A stretch of DNA of 64,000 nucleotides, from NCBI RefSeq assembly GCF_002920915.1, contig NZ_PQVF01000006.1, forward strand, positions 248,001-312,000, read 5' to 3'. Each line of letters opens with the position of its first letter. The first letter of the stretch is position 1. The stretch comes from Solitalea longa (GTDB taxonomy: Bacteria > Bacteroidota > Bacteroidia > Sphingobacteriales > Sphingobacteriaceae). This document shows positions 28,327 to 37,398 of this stretch, in pieces. Position numbers and translations under genes: made by a program. The notes beneath the pieces are model-generated. The model ran no database searches, had not been told where the DNA came from, and saw only the letters and a program-made list of their open reading frames with translations.

Positions 28327-29655
28327 ATGCATATTTTAGTGAAATTTAAGCTGATAGGTTTACTCGTGTTGGTACTTACCTGTTTCAAAAGCTTTGGAGC
28401 TTGTACCAAAATAACTGATCCTAAGGTTACTATCCCGTTTGGAGGCAATGCCTGGATAATCAATAATCCTTCAAACTCCGATGCAGCCTTAATAACTAAC
28501 CAAGGCGTTACAAACTGGAAATCAGCGAAAAGTGTAATTACCGCTTATATATATGTCGAAAAGACTGGAACATTTGATCTTTCGCTAAAGCTTAAAGTTT
28601 TAAAAGGAACTTCAACGATAAAGCTAGAGGTGGCGGGCTCCTCAATCATATTTCAGGCAAGTAATGATACATATGATACGCCAAGAATAGGTACGGTAGT
28701 TTTTAAAAAGGCCGGCTATAATATTGTAAAAATTCAAGGCATAAATAAAGCCGGAGATACCTTCGCCGAAGTTTCGGATCTGATTTTAAGTGGGGCATCA
28801 GTAAATGATGCGCTAACCTTTACTAAAAATAACGACGATAATTTTTTTCACTGGGGAAGAAGAGGACCCTCGGTTCATTTAAATTACATAGTACCAGAAA
28901 CGGTAAAAGATCAAGTCGAATGGTTTTACTCCGAAATTACTGTTCCTAAAGGAGATGATCCAGTGGGTTCGTACTATATGTCCAATGGATTTAGTGAAGG
29001 ATATTTTGGTATCCAGGTGAATTCTCCTACAGAACGCAGAGTTTTATTCTCTGTTTGGAGCCCTTTTAATACCAATGATCCCAAGAGCATTCCTGACAGT
29101 ATGAAAATTGTTTTACTTAAAAAAGGAATGAATGTGAGGAGTGGGGAATTTGGTAATGAAGGGTCTGGTGGACAGAGTTTCATGGTCTACAATTGGGAAG
29201 CTGGTAAAACATATAAATTTCTTACACACGTTAAACCCGTAGATCAGTCGCATACAGAGTACACGTCCTACTTCTTCGATATAAAACAAAATAAATGGTT
29301 GTTGCTGGCTAGTTTTAAACGCCCTCAAACGCATACTTACTTAAAGAGCCCACATTCTTTCCTCGAAAACTTTGCACCTGATAAAGGAAATATTGACCGC
29401 TTGGCCAATTATGGTAATCAATGGGTAAGAGATATGAATGGAAATTGGTATGAAGTTACGGAAGCGTATCTATCAGCCGACCTTACTGCTCGAAAAGGAT
29501 ATAGAAGAGATTATGCCGGTGGATTGAGTAAGAGCAATACCTCATTTTATATGCGAAATGGCGGATTCTTTAATGAGTCGGTAACTTTAGATCAAAAATT
29601 TATTAGAAAGCCGATGAATAAAGAACCCAATATTGATTTTGACGCTTTACCATAG
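28327..29655 (+). CDS. Secreted DUF5077-DUF3472 protein
   Basis: 442 residues with a signal peptide (cleavage near CFKSFGA, about residue 25). The N-terminal part (about 30-155, IPFGGNAWIINNPSN onwards) looks like the carbohydrate-binding-like DUF5077; the C-terminal part (about 165-430, with HWGRRGPSVHLNY and GGQSFMVYNWEAGKTYKFL) is DUF3472. Such proteins occur in glycan-use loci of Bacteroidota; their activity is unknown. The position behind the GH109-like gene suggests glycan binding or processing. Confidence 0.75.
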   Translation: MHILVKFKLIGLLVLVLTCFKSFGACTKITDPKVTIPFGGNAWIINNPSNSDAALITNQGVTNWKSAKSVITAYIYVEKTGTFDLSLKLKVLKGTSTIKLEVAGSSIIFQASNDTYDTPRIGTVVFKKAGYNIVKIQGINKAGDTFAEVSDLILSGASVNDALTFTKNNDDNFFHWGRRGPSVHLNYIVPETVKDQVEWFYSEITVPKGDDPVGSYYMSNGFSEGYFGIQVNSPTERRVLFSVWSPFNTNDPKSIPDSMKIVLLKKGMNVRSGEFGNEGSGGQSFMVYNWEAGKTYKFLTHVKPVDQSHTEYTSYFFDIKQNKWLLLASFKRPQTHTYLKSPHSFLENFAPDKGNIDRLANYGNQWVRDMNGNWYEVTEAYLSADLTARKGYRRDYAGGLSKSNTSFYMRNGGFFNESVTLDQKFIRKPMNKEPNIDFDALP

Positions 29656-29770
29656 AATGTAAATTTTATAATTACACTTCGCTTATGGCAAATTGTAATC
29701 ATTTTATAATCAGGCTGAAGCGAATAAATTGTAGACTTCCAAATCTAGATAAGTTTGAATTTGATTGGTG

Positions 29771-29800
29771 AGAGTCGGTTAATAGCCGGCTCTTTTTTTT
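29771..29800. terminator. Terminator between DUF3472 gene and lacI-family gene
   Basis: AGAGTCGG / CCGGCTCT stem (one GT pair) with a T8 tail on plus. The two genes are convergent. Confidence 0.8.
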
Positions 29801-30830
29801 ACAAATGTTTTATCAGCTCCGAGTCAAAAATTATTTGCTGATTACTCAACGGTTCTGTTGATTCATCTGTTGAGGATTGAGATTCGATGAACGAGAATAA
29901 AATTTCAGAAGCCTTTTCTCCCTGCCTGTATGGGAACTGCTCAATAGAAGCTAAAGGACGATTATCCATGTATTCCCAAATAGGCAAATTTGCGAAGCTT
30001 ATAATACTAACATCTTTATTTATTACAAGTCCATGTTTTTTGGCAATGGCAATAGCATCTAAAGCTACGTAATCGTTAAAGGTGATAATTGCCGTAGGCC
30101 GGTCTTTTAATTCAAGCAAAGAGCTGGTTGCCTGTTGGTTACTTTCTTTTGAAAGGCTCGAAGAAACCATTAATTTTTCATCAGGTTTAATATTGTTGTC
30201 GGTTAAACCTTTAAGATAAGTTTCTTTACGCTGGTTACTGGCAATTAGTTGGTCTGGGCCATTGATCAAGCCAATTTTTCGGTGTCCTTGCTCTATTAGC
30301 AGGTTTAACGCCTGTAATAAACCACTTTCCAAATTACAAGCCACATAACTGATATCTTTTTTTTCGGGTATACGATCAAAAAATACAATTGGGATATGAT
30401 ATTTAGTGAGCTGGTCAAAATGGTCGTAGTTATCGGTATTCTTTGTAATGGAAACGATCATTCCGTCAACCCGATGTGTTTTCATTGTTTCGATGATCCT
30501 CTTTTCTCTTTCAGGATCATCGAGTGACTGGCCCAATAGCACGTTATAGTTTTTGGTGGCTGCAAAGTCTTCAATCCCACTGATTGCTGTTGAGAAGAAG
30601 GCTTCCGACAAATTGGGTAATACTACGCCAATGGTATATGTTTTACGCTGTTTAAAGGAAATAGCGGTGAGATTGGGTTCGTAACCAAGCTCTTCTGCCA
30701 ATTTATGAACTCTGTAAGTGGTAATATAACCAATGCTCGGATGGTTGTGTAATGCTCGCGAAACGGTAGAAGTAGAAACCTTCAAGCGTTTGGCAATTTC
30801 TTTAATAGTAGGAAGTTTATCGCGCTGCAT
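29799..30830 (-). CDS. LacI-family transcriptional regulator
   Basis: A 343-residue repressor. The N-terminal helix-turn-helix TIKEIAKRLKVSTSTVSRAL and the hinge helix KLAEELGYEPN are typical, followed by a periplasmic-binding-protein-like sensor (about 60-335, beginning YTIGVVLPNLSEAFFSTAI). It is the only LacI-type protein in the window and lies 3 kb from two CAAACGTTTG operators, so it is the best candidate regulator of the kinase/GH109-like pair. No such site is seen before its own gene. Confidence 0.95.
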   Translation of the reverse strand: MQRDKLPTIKEIAKRLKVSTSTVSRALHNHPSIGYITTYRVHKLAEELGYEPNLTAISFKQRKTYTIGVVLPNLSEAFFSTAISGIEDFAATKNYNVLLGQSLDDPEREKRIIETMKTHRVDGMIVSITKNTDNYDHFDQLTKYHIPIVFFDRIPEKKDISYVACNLESGLLQALNLLIEQGHRKIGLINGPDQLIASNQRKETYLKGLTDNNIKPDEKLMVSSSLSKESNQQATSSLLELKDRPTAIITFNDYVALDAIAIAKKHGLVINKDVSIISFANLPIWEYMDNRPLASIEQFPYRQGEKASEILFSFIESQSSTDESTEPLSNQQIIFDSELIKHL

Positions 30831-31057
30831 TTTTTATCAGTAACTGTTTTAATTGCTCTAATAGCCTTTTAAACTTATTAGAGAATTGAAAATTAACATT
30901 TCTTTAGTGGTGCAAATTTTTCAGTCAGCCTCCATAAAATGGCCGTTTCTGTTTTATTTATTACCTGTTGTATTTAAAATGAATATAATAATATACGGTT
31001 TTGGTGCTACAAATATTGTTAATTAAATTAAATCCGTGTTTCCCTTAATAAGTTCAG

Positions 31058-31065
31058 TATTTTTG
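31058..31065 (+). promoter_or_regulatory. -7 element for the helicase-like gene
   Basis: TATTTTTG matches TAnnTTTG, 28 bases before the GTG start. The -33 side is weak. Confidence 0.4.
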
Positions 31066-31092
31066 TTGCTTTAAGTTTAAACAAAGAAGATC

Positions 31093-32385
31093 GTGTCGTT
31101 AGATAAATTAAAACTAAGCAAGCCGCTAGCATCGGCAATGATAGAAGCAGGTTTTACCTCTGCCCGTCAGATTCAGGAAAAAGTTGTTTCGCGTATCATT
31201 GGCGGACAGGATGTGATTGCTTTAGCCCCTGAGGGGAGCGGTAAAACTACCGCCTACATTATTGGTATCTTGCTAAAACTGAGATACCCTATTGATGAAC
31301 CTCCGCGGGCTTTGGTTTTAGTACCTAACGCTGAACAGATCGTTGAGGTGGTTGAACAATTTCAACTGTTGAATAAAAATAAACTGGTTATTCACGGCTG
31401 TTCACCAACAGGGGGAATTCAATCGCAGATTAATGCTATTGCCGAAGGTTGTGATGTGGTAGTTACCACACCCGACAGGGCGAAGGCGCTCTATATGAAA
31501 GCTGGAATTAACGCCAATAAGGTTCAGGTGATGGTGATTGATAATGCCGATCAGATGATCAAAAATGGCATGCAATTGCCTATTTATGAATTAGGAAGAG
31601 GCTTTTTAAAGTGCCAGCATTTGGTGTTTACCGAAGTGATGCACGATAAGTTGAATAATCTGCTGGAACCGTTTATGAAACTACCGGCAACAATAGAAGT
31701 TACGGATCTTCCAACACCTTCTGTTGAAACGATTGAGCAGATCTTATATCACGTTCCTAATTATAAAACTAAACTTAACCTGATCAATTTACTCATGAGT
31801 GATGACGAGTACTTTACCAAGGTTATTGTTTTTGTAAACACCCGCTTTACGGCTCAAAAGTTATTTAAAAGCTTGGATAAGCGAATTCCAGGGGCGGTAG
31901 CATTGCTGAAGCCAATGTTTTTTGATATTCCGGGTTTTAAAAATATCAATGATTTTAAGGCCGACGAAAAATCAAGAGTATTTATTGTTTCAAATGAAGA
32001 TGAGGTGGAAGAAGAGTTAAACGGAATACCATTCATTTTGCATTTTGATTTGCCGGAAGAGAAAAAGGTATTCATCAACCGGGTGGTGAAGCCTGCTACA
32101 GATGATGAAGCTATCGCCCTCACTTTTTCTACCGATATTGAATTAACCCTGATCAATAAGATCGAGCAAACCGTTGGTAAGAAAATGGAGCTGGTAGATT
32201 TGCCTGCAGGCTTGATCATTGAGAACAATCCGAATAAAGAAAAGGCTGCTCAGAAGAAGGTACAACGGAAAAAAGAGGAAGAGGAATTCATTGGAACTGC
32301 CTTCCACGAAAAAAAGGCAAAGAATGCTAAGGATTACAATTTCAGTTCTAAAGAAAAGGCTAAAATGAAATATAAGTACAGGTAA
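31093..32385 (+). CDS. DEAD-box helicase-like protein with decayed catalytic motifs
   Basis: The 430 residues follow the two-RecA-domain plan of DEAD-box RNA helicases. Walker A is intact (APEGSGKT, 45-52). Motif II reads DNAD (149-152) rather than DEAD, motif III SAT is replaced by FTE, motif V (TDxAARGxD) by SNEDEVEEELNG (299-310), and motif VI (HRIGRTGR) by INRVVKPA with the arginine finger pattern lost. A basic lysine-rich tail (about 380-430) may bind RNA. It may bind ATP but unwinding looks unlikely. Starts with GTG. The next small gene begins six bases after the stop. Confidence 0.85.
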   Translation: MSLDKLKLSKPLASAMIEAGFTSARQIQEKVVSRIIGGQDVIALAPEGSGKTTAYIIGILLKLRYPIDEPPRALVLVPNAEQIVEVVEQFQLLNKNKLVIHGCSPTGGIQSQINAIAEGCDVVVTTPDRAKALYMKAGINANKVQVMVIDNADQMIKNGMQLPIYELGRGFLKCQHLVFTEVMHDKLNNLLEPFMKLPATIEVTDLPTPSVETIEQILYHVPNYKTKLNLINLLMSDDEYFTKVIVFVNTRFTAQKLFKSLDKRIPGAVALLKPMFFDIPGFKNINDFKADEKSRVFIVSNEDEVEEELNGIPFILHFDLPEEKKVFINRVVKPATDDEAIALTFSTDIELTLINKIEQTVGKKMELVDLPAGLIIENNPNKEKAAQKKVQRKKEEEEFIGTAFHEKKAKNAKDYNFSSKEKAKMKYKYR

Positions 32386-32391
32386 TATTTT

Positions 32392-32712
32392 ATGCCAGAT
32401 AGCGAAGACTACCATCAATTACTGCAGTTCAGCACCCGCGATTTAAGTGTGGCAAAGCCCAACCTGCCAGTCTTTAATTCACCGGAAGAACAGTTTCAGC
32501 AATTGCGTAAACTGATAATTGAACGAATTATAGTGTTGATGGATAGCAACTTTTCTTCATTAATAAATTTATTGTATCGGGCCGATGTGGATGAGTTCAA
32601 ACTCAAAAAAGCATTGGCCGAAAACCCTGATAACCCTGCCGAAATCATAGCTGATGCCTATATCCAGCGTCAGCTTCAAAAAATAGAAACCCGCAAGAAA
32701 TACCGAAAGTAA
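32392..32712 (+). CDS. Hypothetical 106-residue protein
   Basis: Soluble and mostly helical; no known domain recognised. Acidic N-terminal half and a basic end (RKKYRK). Its start is six bases after the helicase-like gene, so the two are likely an operon; a partner role is possible. Its coding frame is plausible by length and spacing. Confidence 0.65.
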   Translation: MPDSEDYHQLLQFSTRDLSVAKPNLPVFNSPEEQFQQLRKLIIERIIVLMDSNFSSLINLLYRADVDEFKLKKALAENPDNPAEIIADAYIQRQLQKIETRKKYRK

Positions 32713-32759
32713 AATCAACTGAAATAGCCTAAATTAATAGAAAATTAATTCTATTGATT

Positions 32760-34301
32760 ATGTTCAACTATCGGATAAGGGCTGTTTTGCTCATTCAGTT
32801 GCTGGTTCTTTTTGTTGCACAGTGCTTTGCTCAGTATATTCCCGATCGCGATTTAAAGGAGCTTTTTAGAGATGTTCAGCTTCAGAAAATATTTGCCGAT
32901 TCAAAAACCTTTGCCGATTGTTCTCCCATTAACTCCAGCGATTCAATTCTAAAAGCCTATAGGATTGCCAAACAACAACCGGGTTTTGCCCTTAAGAGTT
33001 TTGTTGAAAAAAGCTTTACACTCCCTCCAGCCAAAACACCTTTTCAAACCCAGAGCTCATTTTTACCTATAGATGATCATTTACAGGAATTATGGAAAGT
33101 TCTTCAACGTCATCAGCAAAATTCAGTCGGAACATTGATCGGATTGCCAAAACCTTACATTGTTCCGGGAGGAAGGTTCAATGAGATTTACTACTGGGAC
33201 AGCTACTTTACCATGTTGGGTTTAAAGGCTTCAGGGAAGGTGGATCTGATTGAAGATATGGTGGATAATTTTGCCTATTTGATCGATCAATACGGACATA
33301 TTCCAAACGGAAACCGCACTTATTATCTAAGCCGATCACAACCTCCTTATTTTTCCCTGATGGTTGAATTGTTGGCTGAAATAAAGGGGACATCTGTGTA
33401 TGCTCAATATTTACCACAGCTTTTAGCTGAATACACCTTTTGGATGAAAGGATCGGAGCAATCAAAAACAACTAATAGGGTAGTGAAATTACCGGATGGG
33501 AGCATCTTAAACCGCTATTGGGATGATGCAGCCACACCCAGGGCCGAATCTTATCGTGAAGATGTGGAGTTGGCCAATGAAAGCAAAAAACCAGTAGTTT
33601 TATATCGGAATATCCGCGCTGCCTGTGAATCGGGATGGGATTTTAGCAGCCGTTGGTTTAAAGATGGAATAAGCTTAGGTTCTATCCATACCACCGAAAT
33701 TATTCCTGTTGATTTAAACTGTTTATTGTTTCAGCTCGAAATAACTATCGCAAAGGCTTATCAACAAAAAGGAGAAACTACCAAGGCCTCCTTGTATAAT
33801 CAAAGGGCTGAAAAGCGAAGGAAAGCGATTTTGAAATATTGCTGGAGTGAAAAAGTAGGTTTTTTTATGGATTATGATTTTATAGGACATAAGCCAACTT
33901 CAGCGTTTACACTTGCTGGTTTGTTTCCCCTGTTTTTTAAAATAGCTGATGCTCAACAAGCGAATGAAGTTGCCGATAAAGTAAACCGTTACTTTTTGTT
34001 TAATGGCGGACTTGCAACTACCGTTACGCTTAGCTCTCAGCAATGGGATGCTCCAAATGGCTGGGCTCCCTTGCAATGGATAGGGTATAAAGGGTTAAAA
34101 AATTACGGTCAAACCGCATTGGCTGATTCTGTAAAAGTAAAGTGGATCCGGACTGTTGAACGTCAATATTATCAATCAGGTAAGTTGCTGGAAAAGTATA
34201 ATGTGTTGTATCCTGAAATTCCTGGCGGTGGCGGTGAATATCCAACCCAGGATGGCTTTGGTTGGACGAATGGGGTGTATCTGCAAATGAAAAAGGAGTA
34301 A
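32760..34301 (+). CDS. treA: Secreted (periplasmic) trehalase, GH37
   Basis: Splits trehalose into two glucoses. 513 residues with a signal peptide (LLIQLLVLFVAQCFAQ). Both family signatures are exact: PGGRFNEIYYWDSY (about residue 138) and QWDAPNGWAP (about residue 428), and GGGGEYPTQDGFGWTNG near the end. The ATG at 32760 is preferred to an in-frame TTG six bases earlier. Confidence 0.96.
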   Translation: MFNYRIRAVLLIQLLVLFVAQCFAQYIPDRDLKELFRDVQLQKIFADSKTFADCSPINSSDSILKAYRIAKQQPGFALKSFVEKSFTLPPAKTPFQTQSSFLPIDDHLQELWKVLQRHQQNSVGTLIGLPKPYIVPGGRFNEIYYWDSYFTMLGLKASGKVDLIEDMVDNFAYLIDQYGHIPNGNRTYYLSRSQPPYFSLMVELLAEIKGTSVYAQYLPQLLAEYTFWMKGSEQSKTTNRVVKLPDGSILNRYWDDAATPRAESYREDVELANESKKPVVLYRNIRAACESGWDFSSRWFKDGISLGSIHTTEIIPVDLNCLLFQLEITIAKAYQQKGETTKASLYNQRAEKRRKAILKYCWSEKVGFFMDYDFIGHKPTSAFTLAGLFPLFFKIADAQQANEVADKVNRYFLFNGGLATTVTLSSQQWDAPNGWAPLQWIGYKGLKNYGQTALADSVKVKWIRTVERQYYQSGKLLEKYNVLYPEIPGGGGEYPTQDGFGWTNGVYLQMKKE

Positions 34302-34338
34302 TTACGATATTTGTAAACAGCATAAATATATCAGATAA

Positions 34339-34365
34339 ATGAAAATATACGCGACTGAAATCTGA
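34339..34365 (+). pseudogene. Possible C-terminal relic of a HigB toxin gene
   Basis: A mini-frame coding MKIYATEI and a TGA lies five bases before the antitoxin start. HigB-type toxins of this operon type often end in a KIDATTI-like tail (from memory), and KIYATEI resembles it. The frame is closed by a TAA just upstream, so nothing else of a toxin remains. Confidence 0.3.
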
Positions 34366-34370
34366 AGACA

Positions 34371-34727
34371 ATGAATATTAAGCCAATTAAATCGGAAAAG
34401 GATTATAATGATGCAATGAAAAGACTTGAATTTCTTTTTGATGCAAAAAAGGGTTCGTTGGAAGGAGATGAATTGGAAATTCTTGGAATACTGATTGATC
34501 AATTTGAAAAGGAGCATTTTCCTGTAGGGTTACCCGATCCGGTTGAAGCCATTAAGTTCAGAATGGAAAAATTGAATTACAGCCAATCGGATTTGGCAAA
34601 AATCATTGGGTTAAAGAGCCGTGCCAGTGAAATTCTGAATAAGAAAAGAAAATTGTCATTGGAAATGATACGTCAGCTTCATGAAAAGTTGAATATTCCA
34701 ACTGATGTTTTAATTCAAATCTATTAA
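34371..34727 (+). CDS. Orphan HigA-type antitoxin (XRE helix-turn-helix)
   Basis: 118 residues. The N-terminal KPIKSEKDYNDAMKRLEFLFDAKKGS region and LEILGILIDQFEKEHFP are typical of HigA antitoxins in which the N-terminal arm neutralises the toxin; the C-terminal part is an XRE domain (YSQSDLAKIIGLKSRASEIL). No toxin ORF lies next to it on either side, only a possible relic upstream. It may act as a stand-alone regulator or anti-addiction factor. Confidence 0.85.
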   Translation: MNIKPIKSEKDYNDAMKRLEFLFDAKKGSLEGDELEILGILIDQFEKEHFPVGLPDPVEAIKFRMEKLNYSQSDLAKIIGLKSRASEILNKKRKLSLEMIRQLHEKLNIPTDVLIQIY

Positions 34728-34735
34728 ATGATAAA

Positions 34736-34800
34736 ACCACAGCGTTGCACTGAGTAACACATCGTTTTAAACTCTGATAAACACTGCACAACTCTGTGGT
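34736..34800. repeat. Inverted repeat ACCACAG..GTTGC / ..CTCTGTGGT
   Basis: A 20-base arm (34736-34755) and its imperfect complement (34782-34800) face each other between two convergent genes, followed on plus by a T-rich stretch. It may serve as a bidirectional terminator or be a dispersed repeat. Confidence 0.6.
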
Positions 34801-34809
34801 CATTCTTTT

Positions 34810-35652
34810 TTATTTGTTTGCCATTTGCATGTTCCAAACACCGCTTTTGGCTGTTTCTTGAGCGTATACCGAGAAGTCTTTAGCTTTTCTTCCCAATACT
34901 TTCTCAATGTCGTTAGTTACCGAAGAATTTCGTCCGTCGAGCACTTCTGTAAAGAGGTAGTTTACCAACCAGATAATTTCTTCCGGAACCTGGTAATCAC
35001 GAAGCATAGCAGTATAGTCTTCCAACGAAAGTCCTTCAAACTGAATTTTTCTTCCGGTGGCATTGGCAATTTCAGCAACAGCCTGTCCAAATGTTAGCAG
35101 GCGAGGGCCGGTAAGCTCATAAACCTGCCCATTGTGCTTATCGTTGATCAGTGCCTGTACAACAACGTCAGCAATATCATCGGCATCGGTAAACGGTTCC
35201 TGTGCCTCGGCTCTAGGCAAAGCCACATATCCGGCTAGCACCGGTTCAAGGAAAATACTTTCGCTAAAATTTTGATTGAACCAGCTTGATCGAACAATGG
35301 TCCAGTTGAGAGCTGTATTCATTACCACTTGTTCGCAGGCCTGGGCTTCCTTTTCGCCACGGCCCGAAAGCAACACCATTTTGGTAATGCCGTTTTCAGC
35401 AGCAAGGGTAGTGAAATTACGAATGGCGTCTACCGACGAGGGAATGGCCAAATCAGGCTGAAAGGTGATGTAAACGGAATCCATTCCAGCTATGGCGTCT
35501 AACCATGTTGCGGGATTTTCCCAATCAAAAGGAGGGTTTGCATTTCTTGATCCGATACGGAGATCGGTATGTCCTAACTGAGTTAATTGTTCAGCAACCC
35601 TGCGACCTGTTTTTCCTGTGCCGCCTAGGATTAAAATTTTGTTACTTTTCAT
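34810..35652 (-). CDS. NmrA-like NAD(P)-binding protein
   Basis: 280 residues with an N-terminal Rossmann fold (ILILGGTGKTGRRVAEQLTQLG) and the NmrA/SDR-atypical pattern (KMVLLSGRGEKEAQACEQ, WTIVRSSWFNQNF). The YxxxK pair of classical SDRs is absent, so a redox-sensing or quinone-reductase-like role (as in QOR2/YtfG) is possible. It is followed upstream by a divergently reading frame on the same strand (AraC regulator); a shared regulation is a guess. Confidence 0.85.
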   Translation of the reverse strand: MKSNKILILGGTGKTGRRVAEQLTQLGHTDLRIGSRNANPPFDWENPATWLDAIAGMDSVYITFQPDLAIPSSVDAIRNFTTLAAENGITKMVLLSGRGEKEAQACEQVVMNTALNWTIVRSSWFNQNFSESIFLEPVLAGYVALPRAEAQEPFTDADDIADVVVQALINDKHNGQVYELTGPRLLTFGQAVAEIANATGRKIQFEGLSLEDYTAMLRDYQVPEEIIWLVNYLFTEVLDGRNSSVTNDIEKVLGRKAKDFSVYAQETAKSGVWNMQMANK

Positions 35653-35727
35653 GACGAGAATGTTTTTATCTGTGATACAATCAAAGTTGCTATAGTATTG
35701 ATAAAAACATTTATCGGAAAGGAACTA

Positions 35728-36603
35728 TTATTTGTTCGAAAAGGAGTTTTGTTTTACTTCATTGGGCCGAACCCCAAACTTCTTCTGAAAAGCGTTAGAA
35801 AAGGAACTTAAGCTTTCATAACCCACATACCATGCGGTTTCTTGTACGCCCATTTCACTGTTTCCCAGCAACTCATAGGCTTTGCTTAAGCGTTCCTCCT
35901 GCAGGTATTTAAAAACGGGTAGACCAAATAACTCCCGGAATTTTGTTTTTAGCTTATTATTATTCAAGCCCACCAGTTTCGACAATTCATTTAATGATGG
36001 AGGTTTTGAAATGTTATTGATAACAATATCCCTTGCCTGAAACAATTTGTCTTTGTCAAATGAATTAATGTCGCCTTTCTTTTCACTTTCAAGCAATGCA
36101 AAGTAGTGGGAGAGTAGCTCATTTACCTGGCTTTTCAGAAACATGATCCGGGTGTTACCGCTGTAAGTATTGTTAAAGATCTTTTGAACTGCATTTTGCA
36201 TATCGCGGGTCATGTAAAATTCCGGGCCTTTTACAAAATGTTCAGTGGGGTTTAATAATTGGGGTAAATGCTCCTGAAAAATGTCTTTCTCTGCCTGCGG
36301 CAATGTTTGCATGGTTTTGATCCTGGCAAATATGCTAATGGACTGAAGTGGCCTATCAGGAGCGATTTTATGCGAGAAGCCAACCTTTTCATTGCCAAAA
36401 AATGAAACAGCTAACCCTGTGGTATTGGTCAGGTATTTGGTTTGACCATTATGTTTAATTTCCAGCTCAACATTCCCCGATCCGTAAAAGGCAAAACCTA
36501 TCACATCTCCATCCATTTCACATTTTTGAACAAATGTTTTTGAAGCATTTGATTGCTCAATCAGCACAATGAGATTGTTAAACTCTAAAATGTCGGTAGT
36601 CAT
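35728..36603 (-). CDS. AraC-family transcriptional regulator
   Basis: 291 residues. The C-terminal AraC double helix-turn-helix spans about 190-288 (PPSLNELSKLVGLNNNKLK and ETAWYVGYESLSSFSNAFQKKFGVRPNE). The N-terminal part is a ligand-sensing region without clear family. It lies 76 bases upstream of the NmrA-like gene on the same strand and could control it. Confidence 0.92.
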   Translation of the reverse strand: MTTDILEFNNLIVLIEQSNASKTFVQKCEMDGDVIGFAFYGSGNVELEIKHNGQTKYLTNTTGLAVSFFGNEKVGFSHKIAPDRPLQSISIFARIKTMQTLPQAEKDIFQEHLPQLLNPTEHFVKGPEFYMTRDMQNAVQKIFNNTYSGNTRIMFLKSQVNELLSHYFALLESEKKGDINSFDKDKLFQARDIVINNISKPPSLNELSKLVGLNNNKLKTKFRELFGLPVFKYLQEERLSKAYELLGNSEMGVQETAWYVGYESLSSFSNAFQKKFGVRPNEVKQNSFSNK

Positions 36604-36623
36604 TACAGTAAACAGCTAAGCAT

Positions 36624-36923
36624 TTATGCAGCGCTCCCTTCCAAGGGTTTGATATTATTTATTTCTTTCTCTTTCTGATTTTTCTCTTCTTCGAGATCAT
36701 AATCATTCTGAAGCCCCAGCCAAAATTTGGCACTTGTTCCGAAAAATTTGGAGAATCGCAATGCGGTATCAGCTGTTATTCTACGATTACCTTTTATGAT
36801 CTCAGAAATGCGTGTTTGTGGGAGAAAAGTTTCTTTCGCCAATCGATAGGCCGAAATTTCCATTGGAATTAAGAATTCCTCTAAAAGTATTTTCCCTGGA
36901 TGAATATTTTCAAGCTTTTCCAT
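36624..36923 (-). CDS. higA: HigA antitoxin (XRE)
   Basis: 99 residues starting MEKLENIHPGKILLEEFL, the standard HigA opening, followed by an XRE helix-turn-helix (ISAYRLAKETFLPQTRISEI) and FGTSAKFWLGLQNDYDL. The alternative start at 36947 is a TTG. The toxin gene is just upstream: its stop lies 11 bases before this ATG. A full HigBA type II pair. Confidence 0.93.
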   Translation of the reverse strand: MEKLENIHPGKILLEEFLIPMEISAYRLAKETFLPQTRISEIIKGNRRITADTALRFSKFFGTSAKFWLGLQNDYDLEEEKNQKEKEINNIKPLEGSAA

Positions 36924-36933
36924 GCCTGTATAA

Positions 36934-37215
36934 TTAATGATAATCAACTATTTTAATTTCGTAAGCATCATTATTAATCCATTGAAAGATGATTCTCCAT
37001 TGATTGTTAATGCGAATGCTGTAATGATCTTGAAGATCTCCTTTTAATTTTTCCAATCTGTTGGCAGGTGGGATTCTTAGGTCATTTATATCATGAGCAT
37101 TATTGATCATTCTAAGTTTCCGTCGTGCAACATCCTGAATTTCGTTTGGCAATTTTTTCGACCGAATCCCATTCCAAATTTTTTCGGATTCTTTATCGCC
37201 AAAGGTTTTGATCAT
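36934..37215 (-). CDS. higB: HigB/RelE-family toxin
   Basis: 93-residue ribosome-dependent mRNA interferase type. DKESEKIWNGIRSKKLP and LRMINNAHDINDLRIPPANRLEKLKGD followed by YSIRINNQWRIIFQW are diagnostic of the HigB/killer family. Toxin-first order with the antitoxin behind is typical for higBA. Its upstream sequence has AACGTTAGTAAC, a possible junction mark (see finding). Confidence 0.93.
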   Translation of the reverse strand: MIKTFGDKESEKIWNGIRSKKLPNEIQDVARRKLRMINNAHDINDLRIPPANRLEKLKGDLQDHYSIRINNQWRIIFQWINNDAYEIKIVDYH

Positions 37216-37398
37216 TGATAATGAGTTACGTTACTAACGTTAAAGGTAAGTATTTGTTTTTTTATGGACAAGTTTGCTGGTTGGTAATACTTTAAATCAA
37301 TGAAGCATGTTTCTCACTCTCTGAAAAATTAAACATAGTAGCGTTTCTTAAGATTGCTTATTATAAAATGGGACTTTTAACAAGCATTAAGGCATTGA

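Noticed and set aside
29799-30830. Regulator as a PurR or CcpA orthologue
   Set aside because: Only the general LacI fold is visible; no purine or HPr-Ser-P binding features can be read, so the specific name is not justified.
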